Positions 6,470 through 9,866 of a DNA stretch of 9,866 nt are shown piece after piece. The stretch spans positions 1-9,866 of the forward strand of contig JAFWCP010000586.1 in assembly GCA_017536845.1 (NCBI GenBank), given 5' to 3'. The notes under the pieces were generated by a model. It saw only the letters and a list, made by a program, of their open reading frames with translations. It did not search any database and was not told where the DNA came from. A program made the position numbers and the translations under genes. Origin of the DNA: Solobacterium sp. Its GTDB lineage: Bacteria > Bacillota_I > Bacilli_A > Erysipelotrichales > Erysipelotrichaceae. The first letter of the stretch is position 1. Each line of letters starts with the position of its first letter.

Positions 6470-6581
6470 AGTTCGTACAGTGATTCCGACATCGACATCA
6501 CTTCCGGAACAATGGTTCAGGCCAAAGAAAAACGGTCGATTCCGACCGTTGTTTCATGTGTCTTATTCGCTGACGGTGTAG
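6324..6581 (+). CDS. Doubtful alternative-frame basic ORF (85 residues), possible second half of a frameshifted gene
   Basis: Starts MQSKKIFKRNLYVQSLYAKN and continues through GKIRIKAVSGKAYYHPVYRC to SLPEQWFRPKKN before reading into the terminator hairpin and the tail of the convergent minus-strand gene. It lacks a convincing ribosome binding site of its own. It could be expressed only as an extension of the 6308 frame by a frameshift within about 6330-6430. The last 20 or so codons overlap the terminator, so the true end, if any, is uncertain. Confidence 0.22.
   Translation: MQSKKIFKRNLYVQSLYAKNMQKRRKGKIRIKAVSGKAYYHPVYRCKDKVRTVIPTSTSLPEQWFRPKKNGRFRPLFHVSYSLTV
6524..6550 (-). terminator. Intrinsic terminator of the aspartate-family operon
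   Basis: AACGGTCG (6531-6538) pairs with CGACCGTT (6543-6550) around a 4-base loop. Read on the minus strand, the stem is followed by TTTTTCTTT, counting the T's at the end of the stem, a good U-tract. It lies about 12 bases past the stop of the minus-strand gene at 6563. On the plus strand the downstream sequence GTTTC is a weak U-tract, so termination is mainly of minus-strand transcripts. Confidence 0.82.
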
Positions 6582-7069
6582 TCTGTGTATGTACCTTCCA
6601 GCGCTTTTGTCTGGTTGGCGACATTCAGGACATCGGAGATGATGGCACCGGGTTCGGTGAAGAAACGGCGGGATGCTTCGATTTCCTGTCCATTTGCCTC
6701 TACCTTGTATCCGGCGGGTTCCATGATGTCGGTGAAGCTGGCTGCCTTTTCAACATCCGCAAATGTGACCTTGTGAATCACGTTCACCAGTGTATCCTCC
6801 GGATACTTTTCGTTGAATTCCGCATCCTTGGCAAGAACGCCGGAAACAAATTCCGCATCCAGATAAGGATAGATTGCCAGCACTTCCTTGACCGCGCTGT
6901 CTTCTTCCTTTACTTCTTCTTCATCATCGGTGATCTTGACGAAATGAATCTCATCGTCGTCTTCATTCTCGTCCTTTTCCTTATCCTGCTTGATCTTCTC
7001 ATAGGCAACTGCCGCTACTGCCGCTGCAGTGATTGCCGCTGTGGCAAAGCCGATAATCAGTCTGTTCAT
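6563..7069 (-). CDS. Membrane-anchored acidic protein of unknown function
   Basis: 168 residues. An N-terminal hydrophobic segment (MNRLIIGFATAAITAAAVAAVAYE, 1-24) is an uncleaved-looking anchor or signal. A short charged linker (KIKQDKEKDENEDDDEIHFV, with another acidic patch around TDDEEEVKEED) leads to a soluble domain of about 105 residues from AVKEVLAIYPYLDAEFV to the end. No cysteine, lipobox or catalytic motif is visible. I do not recognise the family. The start has GAAAGGAAG eight bases upstream. It is the last gene of the hom-aspartokinase-asd operon, 24 bases after the asd stop and directly before the terminator. Its place there may reflect read-through transcription rather than a metabolic role. 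Confidence 0.8.
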   Translation of the reverse strand: MNRLIIGFATAAITAAAVAAVAYEKIKQDKEKDENEDDDEIHFVKITDDEEEVKEEDSAVKEVLAIYPYLDAEFVSGVLAKDAEFNEKYPEDTLVNVIHKVTFADVEKAASFTDIMEPAGYKVEANGQEIEASRRFFTEPGAIISDVLNVANQTKALEGTYTDYTVSE

Positions 7070-7093
7070 TCGGGCTACTTCCTTTCGTACAGC

Positions 7094-8092
7094 TTATATT
7101 CTATCACATTTGTGCAGGTCTACATACTCCATAATTGAAACCGCATTGGCAGCTGCGCCCTTGCGGATCTGATCGCCGCAGCACCACAGGACAAGGCCGT
7201 TTTCGCTTGTCAGGTCTTTTCTGATACGGCCGACATGGACAAGGTCCTGGTTGCTTGTTTCCAGCGGATTGGGTACATGGTCCTTGACAAGGACATCACC
7301 CTGGAACCCGGCAACGGCCTTTTCGGCATCTTCAATGGAGACAGGCTTTTCGGTTTCGAATACCACGGAAATGGAATGGGAACGGAAGACCGGCACACGC
7401 ACGCATGTGCAGGTAACCTTCAGATCCGGCAGATGCATGATCTTGCGGCCTTCATTCTGCATCTTCATTTCTTCGGTTGTATAGCCGTTATCGAGATAGG
7501 AGCCGATTTCCGCAATGCAGTTATAGGCAATCTGCATCGGGAATACCTTTGCTTCGATCGGTTCGCCTTCTTCCAGTGCCTTGACCTGGCTGCTGAGCTC
7601 ATGGAAGCCGTTGATGCCGGCACCGGAGACAGCCTGGTAGGTTGTTGCACTGACCTTGGTCAGCGGGGAAAGCTTTGAAATCGGGGCAAGCGCCATGTAG
7701 GTGATGATTGTCGAGCAGTTCGGGTTGGCAATCAGGCCATTGTGCTTTAAGGCATCTTCGCCGTTGATTTCCGGAACGACAAGGGGGACATCCTCTTCAA
7801 GACGGAAGGCGCTGGAGTTGTCGATATAGACCGCACCGGCCGCCTTGATCATAGGACGGTAGAACTTGGACATGGCGTTGGAAACGGCGCCTAATACATA
7901 GTCAAGGCCGGCCAGCGTATTCTCATCCGCAACCTGCAGGGCAATGTCCTGGCCCTTGTACTTCAATGTCTTTCCCAGGGAACGTTCCGAAGCGAAGAGT
8001 CTGATTTCTTCGCAGGCGATATTTCTTTCTTCGATGCATTCCAGCATCTGTCTGCCGACGGCGCCCGTTGCGCCAAGAATTCCGATTTTCAT
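7094..8092 (-). CDS. asd: Aspartate-semialdehyde dehydrogenase
   Basis: 332 residues, matching the usual length of about 330-370. The enzyme reduces L-4-aspartyl phosphate to L-aspartate 4-semialdehyde with NADPH in the cytosol, the branch point for lysine/diaminopimelate and for homoserine-derived amino acids. Visible motifs are GATGAVG (7-13, NADP binding), IDNSSAFR (90-97), VPEIN (106-110), IANPNCST with the catalytic C126 (121-128), TYQAVSGAG with Q153 (151-159), and the acid/base H239 in VRVPVFRSHS. The start codon overlaps the aspartokinase stop as ATGA. GGAGG is 13 bases upstream, inside the end of that gene, a long spacing that the overlap may compensate for. Confidence 0.96.
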   Translation of the reverse strand: MKIGILGATGAVGRQMLECIEERNIACEEIRLFASERSLGKTLKYKGQDIALQVADENTLAGLDYVLGAVSNAMSKFYRPMIKAAGAVYIDNSSAFRLEEDVPLVVPEINGEDALKHNGLIANPNCSTIITYMALAPISKLSPLTKVSATTYQAVSGAGINGFHELSSQVKALEEGEPIEAKVFPMQIAYNCIAEIGSYLDNGYTTEEMKMQNEGRKIMHLPDLKVTCTCVRVPVFRSHSISVVFETEKPVSIEDAEKAVAGFQGDVLVKDHVPNPLETSNQDLVHVGRIRKDLTSENGLVLWCCGDQIRKGAAANAVSIMEYVDLHKCDRI

Positions 8093-9429
8093 ACTGTTTT
8101 CTTTTCCTCCGCGATGAATTTATCGTAAATGCAGTGAATTGCTTTTTCAAAATCTCTGTTTTCCACGCCGACCACAATGGACAGCTCATCGGCCGTCTGG
8201 TTGATGATCTTGATGTTGATATGGTTGCGGCCGAATTCGCTTAAGAAACGGCCGGAAGCACCGGGCACGGCCTTCATGCCGCGGCCGACAACCGCGACCA
8301 GGGCAATATGGTCTTCAATCTTCATGTCATCCGGTGCCAGTTCCTTCTTGATGCGGGCAACAATGTCATACAGGCAGTTGTCAACAGCCCGGGACGCCAT
8401 GATGACCGAGAAGGTATCAACCGTGACCGGTACGCTTTCAATGGAAACCCGGAAGTCCTCGAAGATGCTCAGCAGCCTGCGCAGGAAGCCGACTTCAGCC
8501 GAGCTGTGGCTCTTGATGAGGGTGATGCATGTATAATCCTTACGCCCGGTGATGCCGGTCACCGCATGGGGCGGGTCGATGGCATCGATTTCCGAAGTAT
8601 CGTTCATGATCATGGTGCCGGGATTGTCCGGTTCATTGGTATTGCGGATGTTGATGGGGATGTTCTTGTTGCGCACCGGGAACACCGCATCATCGTGCAG
8701 GACGTTGGCGCCCATGTAGCTCATTTCCCTTAACTCATTGTAGGTGATGCAGGGAATCCGCATCGGGCTGTCAATGATCCGCGGGTCAGCCACCAGGAAG
8801 CCGGAGACATCCGTCCAGTTTTCATAGACATCCGCCCCGACGATGTTGGCGATGACCGAGCCGGTGATATCCGAACCGCCGCGGCTCATGACCTTGATGA
8901 CGCCGTTGGGCAAGGCCCCATAGAAACCCGGGATGACCACCTTCTTTTCGCTCTGGGCACACCTTTCCAGCAATGCCGCTGTGCGCTCCATATCGATCGT
9001 GCCGTCATAGTGGAAGGCGATGCAGTCGGCTGCGTCAACAAATTCCGCATCCAGATATTCCGCCAGCAGGCGGGCTGTCAGGTATTCCCCGCGGCTGACC
9101 AGGAAGTCGGTGGACAGGTCCCTGGTCATATGCCTTTCAATCATCTCGAATTCACGGTCAAGGTCGGTGGTAAGGTGCAGGTCTTCCTTGATCTGGTAAT
9201 ACTTTTTCTTCACCAGGTCAAAGATGCTGTGATAGGAAACACCATAGCGTACGTGTGCTTCGCACAGGTACAGCAGGTCGGTGATCTTATGGTCTTCGTG
9301 CGATTCCTTGCCGCAGGCGGAAGTCACAACGAACTTCCGGGTCGGATCGGACATGACGATATTCTTTACCTTTGTCAGCTGCCTGCTGTTGGCGACCGAT
9401 GAGCCGCCGAATTTGACTACCTTGATCAT
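8089..9429 (-). CDS. lysC: Aspartokinase with C-terminal ACT domains
   Basis: 446 residues. It phosphorylates L-aspartate to 4-aspartyl phosphate with ATP, the first committed step of the aspartate family. The kinase domain shows KFGGSSVA (6-13), VSRGEYLTARLLAEYLD (111-127), SRGGSDITG (182-190) and NWTDVSG (204-210), plus NTNEPDNPGT (263-272). The regulatory part carries two ACT-like units, at about 298-345 and 375-440 (HINIKIINQTADELSIVVGVEN in the second). Such domains bind lysine or threonine for feedback inhibition, but which effector applies cannot be read here. The symbol lysC is a family label, since several paralogous aspartokinases can exist in one genome. The ATG overlaps the hom stop by ATGA, and GGAGG lies 7 bases upstream. 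No fused homoserine dehydrogenase domain is present; that enzyme is encoded by the preceding gene. Confidence 0.93.
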   Translation of the reverse strand: MIKVVKFGGSSVANSRQLTKVKNIVMSDPTRKFVVTSACGKESHEDHKITDLLYLCEAHVRYGVSYHSIFDLVKKKYYQIKEDLHLTTDLDREFEMIERHMTRDLSTDFLVSRGEYLTARLLAEYLDAEFVDAADCIAFHYDGTIDMERTAALLERCAQSEKKVVIPGFYGALPNGVIKVMSRGGSDITGSVIANIVGADVYENWTDVSGFLVADPRIIDSPMRIPCITYNELREMSYMGANVLHDDAVFPVRNKNIPINIRNTNEPDNPGTMIMNDTSEIDAIDPPHAVTGITGRKDYTCITLIKSHSSAEVGFLRRLLSIFEDFRVSIESVPVTVDTFSVIMASRAVDNCLYDIVARIKKELAPDDMKIEDHIALVAVVGRGMKAVPGASGRFLSEFGRNHINIKIINQTADELSIVVGVENRDFEKAIHCIYDKFIAEEKKTV

Positions 9430-9866
9430 TCTGCAACCTCCGCGATGAACAGTGCCGGATCAGCCGCCGTCTGTACCATCATATTCATTTCAAGCAGTGA
9501 GATTTCCTTTGTCAGGAAGGTGTTCTCACCGACATACCGGTCAATGATATCATTCATGAAGGCTGATTTCACGGAATGAATATAGAACCTGCCGGTATGT
9601 TTGGTATTGTCAATATGCACATGATCCTTGGGATTGATCTCAGGATCCTGGTTCTTCCAGATATCGACGACATTCTGCACCACGGCATGGGCGGTAGGCA
9701 GGCAGCCTGCCCCCTGGCCTACAAATGTCGCTGCGCCGAGTGTCTTTGACTGGCTTTCAATGGCATTGAAGTTCTTCGGGATATCCGCAAAGATATCCTC
9801 CTTCTTCAGCATCATCGGCATGACCGCCGCGGCTACCGAACCATCCTTCATCGCCGCCCGGCCGAC
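9426..9866 (-). CDS. hom: Homoserine dehydrogenase, C-terminal part (cut by right window edge)
   Basis: 146 residues are visible, entering in frame from the edge (VGRAAMKDGSVAAAVMPMML, then FADIPKNFNAIESQSKTLGA). The motif FVGQGAGCLPTAHAVVQNVVDIW corresponds to the GPGAGxxPTA(S/N)AVVxD(I/L) segment that closes the catalytic domain. The enzyme reduces aspartate semialdehyde to homoserine with NAD(P)H. Past that motif only about 75 residues follow (from HVHIDNTKHTGRFYIHSVKS to the end). This is less than the full ACT domain of about 90 residues seen in long Hom proteins, and it lacks an obvious DxPGVL motif. The regulatory domain is therefore absent or degenerate, as far as the visible part shows. 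The TGA overlaps the next ATG (ATGA). Confidence 0.9.
   Translation of the reverse strand, partial: VGRAAMKDGSVAAAVMPMMLKKEDIFADIPKNFNAIESQSKTLGAATFVGQGAGCLPTAHAVVQNVVDIWKNQDPEINPKDHVHIDNTKHTGRFYIHSVKSAFMNDIIDRYVGENTFLTKEISLLEMNMMVQTAADPALFIAEVAE

Larger units (their letters stand above)
6061..6562. other. Sparse region between pepT and the aspartate operon end
   Basis: About 500 bases contain no confidently coding gene. The contents I can support are an inverted repeat at 6211-6233, two overlapping doubtful small ORFs (6308-6469 and 6324-6581) and the terminator of the minus-strand operon at 6524-6550. I saw no tRNA, known riboswitch or clear pepT terminator; the best candidate, near 6105-6115 (AGCCTGGCTTTTT), has too short a loop. 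Confidence 0.5.

Overview
The window reads as a stretch of chromosome from a Gram-positive, probably low-to-mid GC bacterium of the Firmicutes (Bacillota). Evidence is the strong GGAGG-type ribosome binding sites, the TATAAT-type promoters, the tight ATGA-coupled operons, and a set of housekeeping genes (Lgt-family enzyme, PepT, HdeD-like protein, aspartate-family amino acid cluster). No phage, plasmid or insertion-sequence gene is visible. The taxonomic placement is inference; nothing here fixes a genus.

Layout from left to right. (1) A minus-strand operon at 1-1619: a DUF308/HdeD-like membrane protein, then an Lgt-family protein, then ribose-5-phosphate isomerase B, which runs off the left edge. 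(2) A divergently transcribed D-2-hydroxyacid dehydrogenase (1715-2647, plus). Between these two divergent units lie a good sigma-A-type promoter and a 26-bp near-perfect palindrome. (3) A bidirectional terminator at 2647-2673. It separates the dehydrogenase from a convergent minus-strand pair: an ECF-type sigma factor (3799-4308) and an overlapping polytopic membrane protein (2673-3806) that I do not recognise. (4) A 507-base divergent intergenic region between the sigma factor and pepT. About 300 bases of it are a regular array of nine different short hairpins joined by a conserved linker of about 20 bases, with a period of about 37 bases. (5) pepT (4816-6060, plus) with its own extended -10 promoter. 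(6) A 500-base stretch with one or two doubtful small basic ORFs and an inverted repeat. (7) A minus-strand aspartate-family operon entering from the right edge: hom (partial), aspartokinase, asd, then a small acidic membrane-anchored protein of unknown function, closed by a terminator.

The right-hand genes catalyse consecutive steps: aspartokinase makes aspartyl phosphate, Asd reduces it to the semialdehyde, and Hom reduces that to homoserine. The hom/aspartokinase and aspartokinase/asd junctions are 4-base ATGA overlaps, so these three proteins are probably made in a coupled fashion. The sigma factor and its overlapping membrane partner look like a signal-sensing pair.

The most unusual item is the hairpin array at 4377-4682. 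The stems differ from unit to unit but each remains self-complementary, while the linker between them is conserved. That pattern suggests selection on a folded nucleic acid rather than on a protein, and it matches no element I can name.
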